64,000 nt of DNA from Furfurilactobacillus rossiae DSM 15814 (GTDB taxonomy: Bacteria; Bacillota; Bacilli; Lactobacillales; Lactobacillaceae): contig NZ_AUAW01000009.1 in the NCBI RefSeq assembly GCF_000428925.1, positions 1 to 64,000 on the forward strand, given 5' to 3'. The translations under genes and the position numbers were made by a program. Below, piece after piece: positions 1-8,580 of this stretch (its first letter is position 1; each line of letters starts with the position of its first letter). Below the pieces are notes generated by a model. The model was given only the letters and a program-made list of their open reading frames with translations. It ran no database searches and was not told the DNA's origin.

Positions 1-309
1 GAACCACTGTTACATACTGACCGTGGTTCTGCGTATACAGCTCGAATCTATGACTTAGAATTACGTCAACATCACATCACACACAGTATGTCTCGTGGTG
101 GTAAACCTATTGATAATGGCGCCATGGAAACCTTTTGGAGTCATATCAAAGATGAATGGTTTGATCTACGACCGGCCGGCACGTTCAAAGAACTTGTCGC
201 CTTAGTCGACGCTGGGATCGACTGGTATAACAATGGTCGTCCGCAAGAAACACTAAACGGCCTGACTCCGAATGAATATCGGAATCAGACCGTTCGCAAA
301 GCAAGTTAA
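1..309 (+). CDS. IS3-family transposase OrfB, C-terminal part (cut by window edge)
   Basis: The frame is open from base 1 to the TAA at 307, so this is the 3' end of a longer gene. It reads as the end of an rve integrase core. HTDRGSAY near residue 7 supplies the second catalytic Asp, and DNGAMETFW near residue 43 supplies the catalytic Glu, which gives the D-35-E spacing of IS3 elements. WYNNGRPQETLNGLTPNEY near the end is the usual OrfB tail. No frameshift is visible in this part. An IS-end-like sequence follows at 325-350. Whether the element is intact depends on sequence left of the window. Confidence 0.9.
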   Translation, partial: EPLLHTDRGSAYTARIYDLELRQHHITHSMSRGGKPIDNGAMETFWSHIKDEWFDLRPAGTFKELVALVDAGIDWYNNGRPQETLNGLTPNEYRNQTVRKAS

Positions 310-324
310 TTTATATTATTTCGA

Positions 325-350
325 CTGTTTACTTGACTGGGTCATGTCCA
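325..350 (+). repeat. Probable right terminal inverted repeat of the IS3-family element
   Basis: Sixteen bases after the transposase stop there is a block ending in GGGTCATGTCCA. Read on the other strand it begins TGGACATGACCC. IS3-family ends typically start with TG and finish with CA. The left copy lies outside the window, so it cannot be compared. The base after 350 would be the start of the target duplication. Confidence 0.6.
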
Positions 351-384
351 GGAAGTTGATTGTCATCATTAATATTTAAACTAT

Positions 385-615
385 TTACTTTCGGCGGCTA
401 CTATCGACATACCCTTTAGCCAGCGAGTCAAGAGACCAACCAAAATAGTCCGCTAAAACGAAGAGTCGACTCGGTGGAATGTCGGCGCCCTTTTCGTATC
501 TTTGAATGGCGCTTTTAGAAAATGTAATCGTATAGCGTTTATTCAGCGCGTCAGTTAACTCAGCAATTGATAAACGCTGTGAAGTACGCGCGTTATGCAG
601 GATATCGTTTAACAT
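385..615 (-). CDS. Small XRE-type HTH regulator (divergent, island 1)
   Basis: A 76-residue protein that is almost entirely a Cro/CI-type helix-turn-helix. It has the pattern RLSIAELTDAL, then FSKSAIQRYEKG, then PPSRLFVLADYFGWSLDSL. It is a DNA-binding regulator by family. It is transcribed away from a second small HTH gene at 755, and the 139-bp gap holds repeated AGCAAAAA half-sites, so autoregulation and control of the rightward operon are likely (inference). The size, fold and divergent arrangement are repeated by the gene at 40465-40719. The start ATG at 615 follows AAAGGAGC. Confidence 0.8.
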   Translation of the reverse strand: MLNDILHNARTSQRLSIAELTDALNKRYTITFSKSAIQRYEKGADIPPSRLFVLADYFGWSLDSLAKGYVDSSRRK

Positions 616-620
616 AAAAG

Positions 621-666
621 CTCCTTTTTGCTCTTAATTTTAAAGCAAAAAGAGGGCTTTTTTTGC
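621..666. promoter_or_regulatory. Candidate operator between divergent HTH genes
   Basis: Two overlapping inverted repeats lie here: CTTTTTGCT facing AGCAAAAAG (about 624-653), and GCAAAAAG facing CTTTTTTTGC (645-666). Repeated half-sites between two divergent HTH genes suggest an operator. The left arm overlaps the ribosome binding site of the leftward gene, so an mRNA hairpin is an alternative reading. Confidence 0.45.
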
Positions 667-685
667 GCTTTCCGTCAATTTATTG

Positions 686-714
686 TTGCACTTGTTCCGA
701 TATCGAGTTATGAT
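686..714 (+). promoter_or_regulatory. Promoter of the island 1 operon
   Basis: TTGCAC (686-691) and TATGAT (709-714) are separated by exactly 17 bases. Transcription would begin near 721, 34 bases before the GTG start at 755. This rules out the upstream in-frame TTG codons at 683 and 686 as starts. Confidence 0.7.
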
Positions 715-754
715 TCGAATGCGGGTCAAACGTCAAATGTTAAGGAGTAAAAAT

Positions 755-946
755 GTGAGCGAAAAAATGGATTTGAGAACTTACTTATATGCACACAAAA
801 TAACGAGAGAGCAGTTTGCTGATGCCATTGGTGTTTCAGTCAGTTCAGCTGCTAACAAAATCCATGGTCGAACACCGCTACATGTTGATGAAGCACAGCT
901 GGCTCATGACAAGTTGGGGATTCCGATTCATATATTTTTACGTTAG
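755..946 (+). CDS. Small Cro-like HTH protein, island 1
   Basis: A 63-residue protein with one predicted HTH: LRTYLYAHKITREQFADAIG, then SVSSAANKIHGRTP, ending LGIPIHIFLR. The start is a GTG at 755, seven bases after AAGGAG at 742-747 and just downstream of a good promoter. The next in-frame ATG (767) is too far from that RBS. It is first in the rightward island operon. Its closest parallel in the window is the 64-residue protein at 40877, which has the same length, the same SSxNxKxxG core and the same GhPhxhFh ending. The likely role is Cro-like control with the divergent 385-615 product. Confidence 0.7.
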   Translation: MSEKMDLRTYLYAHKITREQFADAIGVSVSSAANKIHGRTPLHVDEAQLAHDKLGIPIHIFLR

Positions 947-964
947 TAACCCGATTTCGGGTTA
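947..964 (+). repeat. Short perfect palindrome after the Cro-like gene
   Basis: TAACCCGA faces TCGGGTTA with two bases between. It overlaps the stop codon of the 755 gene and lies 36 bases before the next start. It has no T-run, so it may be an mRNA processing or attenuation hairpin or an operator rather than a terminator. Confidence 0.4.
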
Positions 965-999
965 AAATAAAATAAACCAAAATATGAGGGGTTATTTTG

Positions 1000-2304
1000 A
1001 TGAACAGAAAGAAAGCAAGCGAATATTTTGAACTAATTAGGGGTAGAAAACCGACAGAGTCAGAACTAAAAAACTTGTTGAATAAAGAAAATGAGACGAA
1101 TAGTTCCGTAGAATCTAATCACTCAGAGCGTATTAAGAAAATGAGAATCACAAAAGTGAGCGGTGTTTTTCAAATAACGCTTCTTGTTTTAACCGTTCTT
1201 TCAATACCCTTATGGATTTTAAAACCTACGTACTATTATCCATGGATGATAATAGACGGTACTTTAGGAATTTTATCTTTTGTATTTACAATTTACTTTT
1301 CTCATAAGTTGAAAATCCTTGAACTGAGCAGAGTTGGACAAGCGTGGAGCATGGTTTCGGATTTGTTAATAGTTTTGGTCGTAAGTATTGGAATCTTAGG
1401 GAACGCAAGTATTTATTTGTATGCCAGTCTTATCGGTGTCTATATGTTTGTACTTCCAATGTTATGTATAGGTACTGTACTCACCTTCCTACAACATCCA
1501 AAGAAATATGCAATTTCAGTAAAATACGCTAGAAAAATAAAAGGATTTTCGATTATATTTTTTCTACTATTCATATTCCTCTGTATTATCAATGTTGTTC
1601 GGTTAATTCATTTGTCTAAAAGTGAATATTTGTCGTTAGATTTGCTTATAAAATTTTTTATCATCTCCGGGCTGGTTATCATTGTTGCGCTTTTAATTGT
1701 TGCATTGATTAAAGTCAATCGTTATCACCCAATGAACTACATTGTATTAGACTTGGTTTTCTTTTTGGTCTTTTCTGGTGTCAGTATTTATGGAATTGTT
1801 TTGCAAAATACATACAATGATGCACTTAATAAAATTCATGAAATCAATACAGAAATCGTAGAAGATAAAAAAACCGAGAGTTTATATTTTGATGGTCAAT
1901 ACAAATTGATTGTAGATAAAGACAGTGGTCCAAGTGATAGAGCCCGTACGATTGGCAACAGAATCGCTGAACAGCAACGAAATCGTATTGAAAAGACTTT
2001 TGGATCTCAAATAGATAATTTAGGTGTTACCAGCCAGACAACTCAATTAAAAGAAGACGACTTAGATAGAGTTGTCAGGCGTGATTATTTGATTAAGTTA
2101 AATAAAAGAAGAGCCGATTTGAGTAACTACGAGTTTGAAATCGAGCTTTTTTCTAAGAAGTTGGAAAAGTTTCAAACTACAAATGACGAGCAACCATTAA
2201 GTAATTTCTTTGATCTAAACACTGCTTTAAAAATAATCAACAGCAAGAACTACACGGGGCAAATAACAACAAATGAACTAGAGACAGACGGTTTTTTGAA
2301 TTAG
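1000..2304 (+). CDS. Multi-pass membrane protein with N-terminal GRKP motif (island 1)
   Basis: 434 residues, family not recognised. The N-terminus carries EYFELIRGRKPTESEL, a motif shared with three other proteins of this island. Residues about 55-265 contain roughly seven hydrophobic segments. A polar C-terminal third follows, with KIHEINTEIVEDKKTESLYF then IINSKNYTGQITTNELE. Both C-terminal blocks recur in diverged form in the protein at 7282, so the two look like old paralogs. The start is ATG 1000 after GAGGGG; a TTG directly before it is ignored. The A+T-rich coding sequence and position beside IS remnants suggest transfer. Function unknown. Confidence 0.7.
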   Translation: MNRKKASEYFELIRGRKPTESELKNLLNKENETNSSVESNHSERIKKMRITKVSGVFQITLLVLTVLSIPLWILKPTYYYPWMIIDGTLGILSFVFTIYFSHKLKILELSRVGQAWSMVSDLLIVLVVSIGILGNASIYLYASLIGVYMFVLPMLCIGTVLTFLQHPKKYAISVKYARKIKGFSIIFFLLFIFLCIINVVRLIHLSKSEYLSLDLLIKFFIISGLVIIVALLIVALIKVNRYHPMNYIVLDLVFFLVFSGVSIYGIVLQNTYNDALNKIHEINTEIVEDKKTESLYFDGQYKLIVDKDSGPSDRARTIGNRIAEQQRNRIEKTFGSQIDNLGVTSQTTQLKEDDLDRVVRRDYLIKLNKRRADLSNYEFEIELFSKKLEKFQTTNDEQPLSNFFDLNTALKIINSKNYTGQITTNELETDGFLN

Positions 2305-2316
2305 TGGGAGGGCACT

Positions 2317-3516
2317 ATGAACAAAGATAATACTCAGGAGCTAAGTGATTATTTTGAATTGATTAATGGTCGGAAGCCAGACGATGATGAACTTGAGTTT
2401 TTGAAGAAATCTGCTGCAATGAATCAAAAAGAGAATTCTGATGCGTCAGTAGAGAATTCAGAAGGTAAATCTGATGTTGAAGAATCCGATAATCAGGAAA
2501 ATCAAGCTGAAATTGATCGTTTACAGAAAAAACTTGATAGGTATGAAAAAGACACTGAACATGTCGACCTACTGAATCGCTTAACGCCGACGCGCGAACA
2601 TTGGATATTGATTTTGAAGTTTATTAAGAATAGCGGCATTACGTTCGCAGTCCTTGCACTATTTTTCATTATTTTACCAACATCGTTGTTAGAAGCACTG
2701 CCAATGTTTCGCTTTTGGGCATTATTAATCATTTTGGGTTTTACGTATCTTTATCCATTGTTGAGTAGGCGTGAACGCTTCGAGTGGGATGCCAAACTTG
2801 AAAAACGGCTCACTGAAATGCAACTCGATGGAGCCCGCGTTCGATCAATGTTTAAGAATGTAGCCAACGAAATGGCGGAGCGTATGCCTCGACAGCCAGA
2901 TATACCACGTAGAGAGGAGACACAGGCACCAGAAAGACAAAAAGTAGCTCACTATCAAGAAGCTCCGGTGCAGGATTCCTTGGAAAATTCAAAAACTAAA
3001 GAAACGACACCACAACCTCGACAAAAAGTCGGTTTTGGTGCGGCGGAAATGTTTGCGATTATTGCTGGTGCCCTGGCATTGGCCAGTGTTTATGCGTTCA
3101 ACTTTATTCAAGTTAATATTCCGATTTTGGGAAACTACGCGACGACACTATCTGACGTCTTAAATGCGCCTGGAGATTTCGTCAATAAGTTTGGCTTAGG
3201 TAGTTACATAGATACGAGTGATTTTACGGTATCCATTGCAATACTCACAATTTGTCCGATCGTTTTCATTCTGTTTGCTATTTTGCCAAGTCGAGTAGCT
3301 AAGGTGATTGCTGCATTATCAGCCTTTGTGGAGGCGGCCTTTTTAGGAACAATTGCAGTTAAAATTACGAATGCGATTTCAGAAAGTGACGTGGCGCAGA
3401 AAATCACAGAACAGGCTTCAAATTATTTTGGACCCGGCTTCTGGATATTAATTGTAGCTGTCGTTGTCATGGTGCTAACCAGTATAGGATTAATCACTAA
3501 GTCACTTAGAAAGTAG
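2317..3516 (+). CDS. Membrane protein with N-terminal GRKP motif and coiled segment (island 1)
   Basis: 399 residues. Residues 11-26 repeat the island motif (YFELINGRKPDDDEL). A charged stretch with a likely coiled coil follows (EIDRLQKKLDRYEKDTE, about 65-82), then two membrane segments at about 107-148, a polar Pro/Glu-rich linker, and four hydrophobic segments to the C-terminus. The cytoplasmic N-terminus and six or so membrane passes suggest a scaffold or transport-like role, but no family is recognised. It begins 12 bases after the previous stop, with GGGAGGG upstream, so the genes are co-transcribed. Confidence 0.7.
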   Translation: MNKDNTQELSDYFELINGRKPDDDELEFLKKSAAMNQKENSDASVENSEGKSDVEESDNQENQAEIDRLQKKLDRYEKDTEHVDLLNRLTPTREHWILILKFIKNSGITFAVLALFFIILPTSLLEALPMFRFWALLIILGFTYLYPLLSRRERFEWDAKLEKRLTEMQLDGARVRSMFKNVANEMAERMPRQPDIPRREETQAPERQKVAHYQEAPVQDSLENSKTKETTPQPRQKVGFGAAEMFAIIAGALALASVYAFNFIQVNIPILGNYATTLSDVLNAPGDFVNKFGLGSYIDTSDFTVSIAILTICPIVFILFAILPSRVAKVIAALSAFVEAAFLGTIAVKITNAISESDVAQKITEQASNYFGPGFWILIVAVVVMVLTSIGLITKSLRK

Positions 3517-3522
3517 GACAAA

Positions 3523-4827
3523 ATGTCAAAATCCGAGCAGTGGAAGAAATGGTTTGAAGAGAGCAACCATCGCCAACCAACATTTGATGAATACACAGAA
3601 GCACAGAGTAATGATTTTCGTTTTGAAGATTCGAGAGATGGTTCCAATCAATCTAAAAAGTCTAGAAAACGTCCGTTTTATAAATTCCTATTAGTTTTAG
3701 TCATTTTGATTGCTGTCTTAGGTTCAGCCTTTCTTTTTGTGAAACATCAAGAGGACGTTAAACGTGCCCGAGAGAATCGTAGAACCTTGACCGTTGGAAA
3801 ATTAAAGAAGAGCAATAGTCTGATGGTGGCAGCGGTCACTGAATATGCTGTGCGGGCACTCAAAGTATCGGAGTGGGGCGAAGCTGAAAATCAATTTTCT
3901 AGCGTGTCAAACTGGAAGAAAACCGATTTCGATGAAGGTATCTATGAATTTGATGACGGCGATACCAACGAGAGTGTTGGATTTGTTTTGACAGGTTCAA
4001 ATCAAGGTAGAGTCATTTTCAGAGGTAAAAAAGGGTCAGAATTCTCTGGAACTCAATTAAGTGAAATTGTGCATTATCTGAACAGTCATGATTTAGCACG
4101 AAAAGTTAAATCCCTATCAAAGAATGTTCACGTCAATGGTAAAGAAGGGTATAAGAACTCACCTAAAAAAATCGTAGGTGGGAAAAGCGATACCCCCAAA
4201 AAGACAAACGTTGATTCAAATTTTTTAACAAACAGTGATTTCGATTCGAACGTTTCTACAAATTCAGACGCTTTAAAAGCCATTATTTATTATGGGACTC
4301 AAAACTCTGACGCTACCCGTCAGTGGAAACAGTATGTAGTGGGCACCAATGAAGTTCCAAATACTTTGAGTCAAATTGAAGGTTATGATTCGCCACACTT
4401 TTTCCTTTCAAATAGTCAAGCAGGTGGTGTTTATGTTCGGTGGCCAGAGTTTGTTGTTACACATGATTCTTCAACGAGTAAAGATGGCATTGAGTACTCA
4501 GATGCTGGCCATGATCCATACTTTGCGTCATATGACGACATCATAGACTTTGTTAATAATGCCGGTGGTCGTAAAACTTTGGCAAATGTGGATTATCAAA
4601 TGGCGACTGTCTCACATGATAAAGATCCTGCCAATCAACAAGTCCCTCCGGAGATGCAATCTAGTGATGATTCGAGTTCAAATAGTGACAGTAATGACAA
4701 TAATGATTCAAATTCAGATGATAGCACTGACTCAGATGAGAATAACGACGATGACAGTGACTCGAGTGATTCTGATCAAAATAGTGTAGATACGAACGAC
4801 GATAATGATGACGATACGGATAACTAA
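3523..4827 (+). CDS. Membrane-anchored extracytoplasmic protein with acidic Ser/Asp/Asn tail (island 1)
   Basis: 434 residues in the order: a degenerate island motif (WFEESNHRQPTFDEY, about 10-24), one membrane segment (about 46-66), a globular domain, then about 60 residues of almost only S, D and N ending in DDDTDN. The globular part (LTVGKLKKS, GFVLTGSNQGRVIF, LSEIVHYLNSHDL) aligns by eye with the lipoproteins at 4895 and 6028 (FTVDDLKQH, YYSLVGSNHDQVTYY, LSDVISYLNKTL). It therefore looks like a transmembrane-anchored member of the same domain family. The tail resembles cell-wall-spanning stalks but has no LPXTG motif. Six bases separate it from the previous gene. Confidence 0.65.
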   Translation: MSKSEQWKKWFEESNHRQPTFDEYTEAQSNDFRFEDSRDGSNQSKKSRKRPFYKFLLVLVILIAVLGSAFLFVKHQEDVKRARENRRTLTVGKLKKSNSLMVAAVTEYAVRALKVSEWGEAENQFSSVSNWKKTDFDEGIYEFDDGDTNESVGFVLTGSNQGRVIFRGKKGSEFSGTQLSEIVHYLNSHDLARKVKSLSKNVHVNGKEGYKNSPKKIVGGKSDTPKKTNVDSNFLTNSDFDSNVSTNSDALKAIIYYGTQNSDATRQWKQYVVGTNEVPNTLSQIEGYDSPHFFLSNSQAGGVYVRWPEFVVTHDSSTSKDGIEYSDAGHDPYFASYDDIIDFVNNAGGRKTLANVDYQMATVSHDKDPANQQVPPEMQSSDDSSSNSDSNDNNDSNSDDSTDSDENNDDDSDSSDSDQNSVDTNDDNDDDTDN

Positions 4828-4894
4828 AAAAGAATGAGTATTTATTATTTCGACTTTTAAGCGGTTAGAAAAAAATTTAGAAAGTGTCTGGAAG

Positions 4895-5887
4895 GTGAAA
4901 TATTTGAGCCTGTATCGATCAGTTAAATTTAATAGGATTTGTATTTTAGCGGCTATGATGGTGTTTGTGTTGACTCTTAGTGGGTGTGCGTCTTCCAATT
5001 CTTCAAGTAATAAAAAAAATGACGTTAAAGAATCAAAAAGAACAGAAAAGGTTTCAAACACGCCGGTTAAGAACAAGAGCGATTTCACTGTTGATGACTT
5101 GAAACAGCATCCAAAGATGTCTGCGACTGCTATTACTTTGTATGGAGATACACATATTCAAAAAGACCAAAAAGGAAAGGTGTCATCGAAGGATGAAGCT
5201 GATTTTGAAAGAGGTTTTGGTCTGGCAGTAGAAAGCGTAAATTCAACAACGGCAAAATACTACACGAATTCTGACAAAATATCGCAATTTAGCTATTACA
5301 GCCTAGTAGGAAGCAATCATGATCAGGTAACGTATTATAATACGCAAGATAAAACGCTCTTAAAGACTTCACTATCAGACGTGATAAGTTATTTGAACAA
5401 GACTTTAACGAATGCTGAAATGACGAGTATTGCTGATAGTATAAATATTTCAATGAAGACGAAGGAAACAACTGATAACAATATAAACAACCAGTCTTGG
5501 AACGTACAGGCGGCATTGAAATTCTTAAAGAGTGTGAACGATGCTTCATCACAGGGAGCGTCAATTATTAATATGGCCCAAATTGATTATGCTGGGGGTA
5601 CTAGTACACTTCCCATTGATACGGATAGTGGTGCTACGGCGCCACCGAACAGTGTAATTATTGGTGGAGTATCAGGTAACGGTTCTGGTTCAGGACGTAG
5701 AAGTATTGTTCTTATCAAATATAGCGACAATACTGTAACGATGATTTTATGTAATGAGCCTAACGATGCTCCGTACTTAACAGTGGATGTCAGTGGCTCT
5801 GATTACAAAATTTTAAGACAAGATAGTATTTCTGGTGTTGATAGCCTTACTGATTATTTTGGTGGTTCAAATAACGCCAATAACTAA
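4895..5887 (+). CDS. Lipoprotein, paralog of the 6028 gene (island 1)
   Basis: 330 residues with a lipoprotein signal peptide: hydrophobic segment then LTLSGC, lipidated Cys about residue 31. The mature part contains KNKSDFTVDDLKQHPKMSAT and AITLYGDTHI, nearly identical in the 6028 lipoprotein. The rest diverges, with GGVSGNGSGSGRRSIVLIK and a DYFGG ending also shared. Possibly the family databases call Lreu_0056, but this could not be checked. The start is GTG 4895; a TTG at 4904 is better spaced from GGAAGG and gives the same mature protein. It is surface-exposed by inference, function unknown. Confidence 0.75.
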   Translation: MKYLSLYRSVKFNRICILAAMMVFVLTLSGCASSNSSSNKKNDVKESKRTEKVSNTPVKNKSDFTVDDLKQHPKMSATAITLYGDTHIQKDQKGKVSSKDEADFERGFGLAVESVNSTTAKYYTNSDKISQFSYYSLVGSNHDQVTYYNTQDKTLLKTSLSDVISYLNKTLTNAEMTSIADSINISMKTKETTDNNINNQSWNVQAALKFLKSVNDASSQGASIINMAQIDYAGGTSTLPIDTDSGATAPPNSVIIGGVSGNGSGSGRRSIVLIKYSDNTVTMILCNEPNDAPYLTVDVSGSDYKILRQDSISGVDSLTDYFGGSNNANN

Positions 5888-6027
5888 GACAACGGTGGTT
5901 CTATTTTGTTTTTCTAACATAGATGCCAGTCAAAATTTATGACGACGTTTTTTGCATGTAATTGTTGCGACTAGGTTGAGGATAATGAAATTAATTTTAA
6001 AAAGCACTTGTTTGGGGGGAATAATGA

Positions 6028-7179
6028 ATGGCTTATAGTCGAAAATCTTCATTGAAAAAGGTCGGTATTGCTTTGATTGGCGTTGCACTAACGTTGACTT
6101 TGTCTGGCTGTAAGTCTGTTAGTTCTTCTGGTAGTAAAAAAGATAATGTCAAAGAGTCGAAAAAAACAGAAAAAATTGTCGGAATGCCTGTTAAAAACAA
6201 GAGCAACTTTACTGTTAATGATTTGAAACAGCACCCGAAAATGTCAGCGACAGCTATCACATTGTATGGTGATACACATATCCCAAGTAGTCATAGTAAA
6301 GAATTATCGTCGACGGATAGAACAAACTTTGAAAAAGGGTTTAGTCTGTTCGTTCGAATCGTAAATTCGACAACGGCAAAGTACAGCACAAATTCTGATA
6401 AAATGTCTCAGTTTAATTACTACAGCCTGGTAGGTAGTGATCATGACCAAGTGTCTTATTTTGATGCACGAGATAAAATTCTATTAAAGGTGTCATTAGC
6501 GAAAGTAGTTAATTATTTAAATAAGACGCTAACGAGTGCTGAAACAACGACAGTTGCTGACAAAGTAACGATTAATTCGAAAACTAACGGTGATACTGAT
6601 CAAAGCCAAACTGCAAAGGATGAACAATCGTTAAACAACACAAATGCCGTTGCTTTTCTGCAAAAGCTTAATGATAGTTCTACTCAAGGTGCCGACATTG
6701 TTGGGGAAACATACGTTATCTATACCTCAGAACCAGGTGAAGGTATTCCTGTTCTTGAAAATAGTGGTGCGGTTACTCCACCGGATAGCATATTCGTTGC
6801 CGGAAATAATAGAAGTGGTGCGGGAGCGATGACCGGTGTCGTTCTCACTAATAACCATGACGGCACAATTACCGTGTTAATGTGTAATGGGATTGATCTA
6901 AATCCATATATTAAGGCTATCGTACAAGAAGGCACCTACAAAGTTTTATCTAGACAAGATCTGGGCATTCAAGGCAGCTTGACGGAATATTTTGGAGGAT
7001 TTGATAAGCAAGCCAGTGAAGAACGCCGAGAGATGTCTGCACCAGATAGTGATTCTAATGACAGTAGTCAAAACAACTCAGATGGTAATAACGATGATAG
7101 TGCTGTTAGCAGCGATTCAAGTGATTCCGACGACGAGAATCAAGTAGATTCTAACAATGAAGATGACACTGATAACTAA
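6028..7179 (+). CDS. Lipoprotein with acidic C-terminal tail, paralog of the 4895 gene (island 1)
   Basis: 383 residues. A basic N-terminus and a hydrophobic segment lead to LTLSGC (Cys 28), a clear lipobox. The domain matches the 4895 product along its length (NKSNFTVNDLKQHPKMSAT, YYSLVGSDHDQVSYF, LTEYFGG). Unlike that paralog it carries a C-terminal Ser/Asp/Asn tail ending EDDTDN, the same type of tail as on the 3523 protein. Tails and anchors thus appear shuffled among island members. The start is ATG 6028, eight bases after a run of six G; an ATG at 6024 is in another frame. Confidence 0.78.
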   Translation: MAYSRKSSLKKVGIALIGVALTLTLSGCKSVSSSGSKKDNVKESKKTEKIVGMPVKNKSNFTVNDLKQHPKMSATAITLYGDTHIPSSHSKELSSTDRTNFEKGFSLFVRIVNSTTAKYSTNSDKMSQFNYYSLVGSDHDQVSYFDARDKILLKVSLAKVVNYLNKTLTSAETTTVADKVTINSKTNGDTDQSQTAKDEQSLNNTNAVAFLQKLNDSSTQGADIVGETYVIYTSEPGEGIPVLENSGAVTPPDSIFVAGNNRSGAGAMTGVVLTNNHDGTITVLMCNGIDLNPYIKAIVQEGTYKVLSRQDLGIQGSLTEYFGGFDKQASEERREMSAPDSDSNDSSQNNSDGNNDDSAVSSDSSDSDDENQVDSNNEDDTDN

Positions 7180-7281
7180 GCAGATGTGTGGTAGGAATTT
7201 TATCATGTCAAGGGTATTTAACCAAATTAGGCAGAATTGTTTAAGGTTGTTTTGATGTATCTTTTAATGAGGGAGCATTAC

Positions 7282-8262
7282 ATGAAAAAATCAAAAGCAA
7301 TTAAGTATTTTCAGGCTATAAACGGGCGAAAACCGTCTGAAAGCGAGTTAGAAAGTATTCTTAAAAGGGACACTTTAGTTCCATATACTAGTTCTAGTAG
7401 AATATTTTTGTGGTGCTATTTATTTGTTGGGGTTTTGAGTGGCGCTATTTTTTTATATGGTTTATACATTATTTTGGGAAATAGTGCTTTATCTGCTCGT
7501 AGGTTGATAGTGTTTTTGGGAACGGGCATTTTTTTGATTTTTGGATTTAGCATTACTTATTTTTGTAAAGCTAAGACAAGCAAAGCATTAATCGTATTAA
7601 ATTCGTTTATTTTAATAGTATCAATAATATTGTGTTTCATTGATGGACAGTTAGTACAGCAGTATAAGGGTGTGTTAAATAATATTAATGAAATGAAAAT
7701 GGAATTAGCAGACCAGCAGAAATTGGTTAATCTTGAGTTTGATGCAGGATATTTATTTAAAGTCCAAGTGTATAAAAATACGGATAACGATAAAACTGTA
7801 GATTTTAAAGGACCAGAAGTGAGCGCATTAAACGCATATATGAAGGTGATCTCTAATCATCAGAAGCAAATCCAGAAGTCTCGTGAAGTGTTTGCGTTGA
7901 ATGGTGGACAACTGCTTTTTGACTTTGCGAATAATAATTATGCTCCTGATGAAGGTGGACATTATGTTGCTCAGTGGGAACGAGATGGATTTGTTAAATT
8001 TTCTGCGGGGGCTGCTATTGAGAACAAATGGTGGGCTGTTTATAAATTTGGTAACGTTGTAGCTAATTATTACAAAATCGAAAACGGAGGATATTTTCAG
8101 CCAAGTCCGGGCCAGCTGACTAAGGCTGAATCGCCGGCAGTACCATTGAGTGTAGAGAGTGGTTTCGATAAAGGAGATTGCGAGAAGATTGTAAAGAATT
8201 CTCTATATTCAGGGAAAGTAACTGAAACGCAGATTGAGTCCGATTACGATGATGTTAACTAA
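7282..8262 (+). CDS. Membrane protein with N-terminal GRKP motif, relative of the 1000 gene (island 1)
   Basis: 326 residues from ATG 7282, six bases after GAGGGAG; in-frame codons upstream to 7237 lack an RBS. It opens with the island motif (IKYFQAINGRKPSESEL), then three hydrophobic segments at about 38-65, 72-95 and 98-118, then a polar C-terminal half. NNINEMKMELADQQKLVNLEF and KNSLYSGKVTETQIESD parallel blocks in the 1000-2304 protein, so it looks like a shorter paralog that lost several membrane passes. It is the last gene of the island operon. Function unknown. Confidence 0.7.
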   Translation: MKKSKAIKYFQAINGRKPSESELESILKRDTLVPYTSSSRIFLWCYLFVGVLSGAIFLYGLYIILGNSALSARRLIVFLGTGIFLIFGFSITYFCKAKTSKALIVLNSFILIVSIILCFIDGQLVQQYKGVLNNINEMKMELADQQKLVNLEFDAGYLFKVQVYKNTDNDKTVDFKGPEVSALNAYMKVISNHQKQIQKSREVFALNGGQLLFDFANNNYAPDEGGHYVAQWERDGFVKFSAGAAIENKWWAVYKFGNVVANYYKIENGGYFQPSPGQLTKAESPAVPLSVESGFDKGDCEKIVKNSLYSGKVTETQIESDYDDVN

Positions 8263-8288
8263 AAAAGGCTTTTTGTAGTTATCCAAGT

Positions 8289-8331
8289 GACGTTTACCCT
8301 AAAAGTTGGAACAACTTTCGGGGTAAACGTC
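8289..8331. repeat. Strong hairpin downstream of island 1
   Basis: Nineteen-base arms (8289-8307 and 8313-8331) match at 17 positions around the loop GGAAC. No T-run follows in either direction, so it is not a typical intrinsic terminator. It marks the right boundary of the island, where it could protect the mRNA 3' end or be an element end. The 318 bases from 8263 to 8580 hold this hairpin and a possible IS left end, nothing else recognised. Confidence 0.55.
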
Positions 8332-8580
8332 AAAGGTAAATACGATCTATGCTTTTTTGATGCAGTTCATAATGCACATTAAGCAAAGTAAGTCCGCTAT
8401 CGCTGTGATAACGAACTTTTTGATTTAGTGTTTTTAGACCAAGTTGAGCACGCAAACGCGCAAAACAATAAACCACGTGCTATGCGGGTGGGCGTTCATT
8501 CGTTCCAATCCAAATCCTCCTTCGGATTTAGAGTGAAGGTGTCGAAGCCAAACATTATAAATCGAAAGGGAATTATCAAT

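Noticed and set aside
683-754. Longer N-terminus for the 755-946 HTH protein
   Set aside because: The upstream TTG codons lie on the -35 element of the promoter, so they cannot be translated from that transcript.
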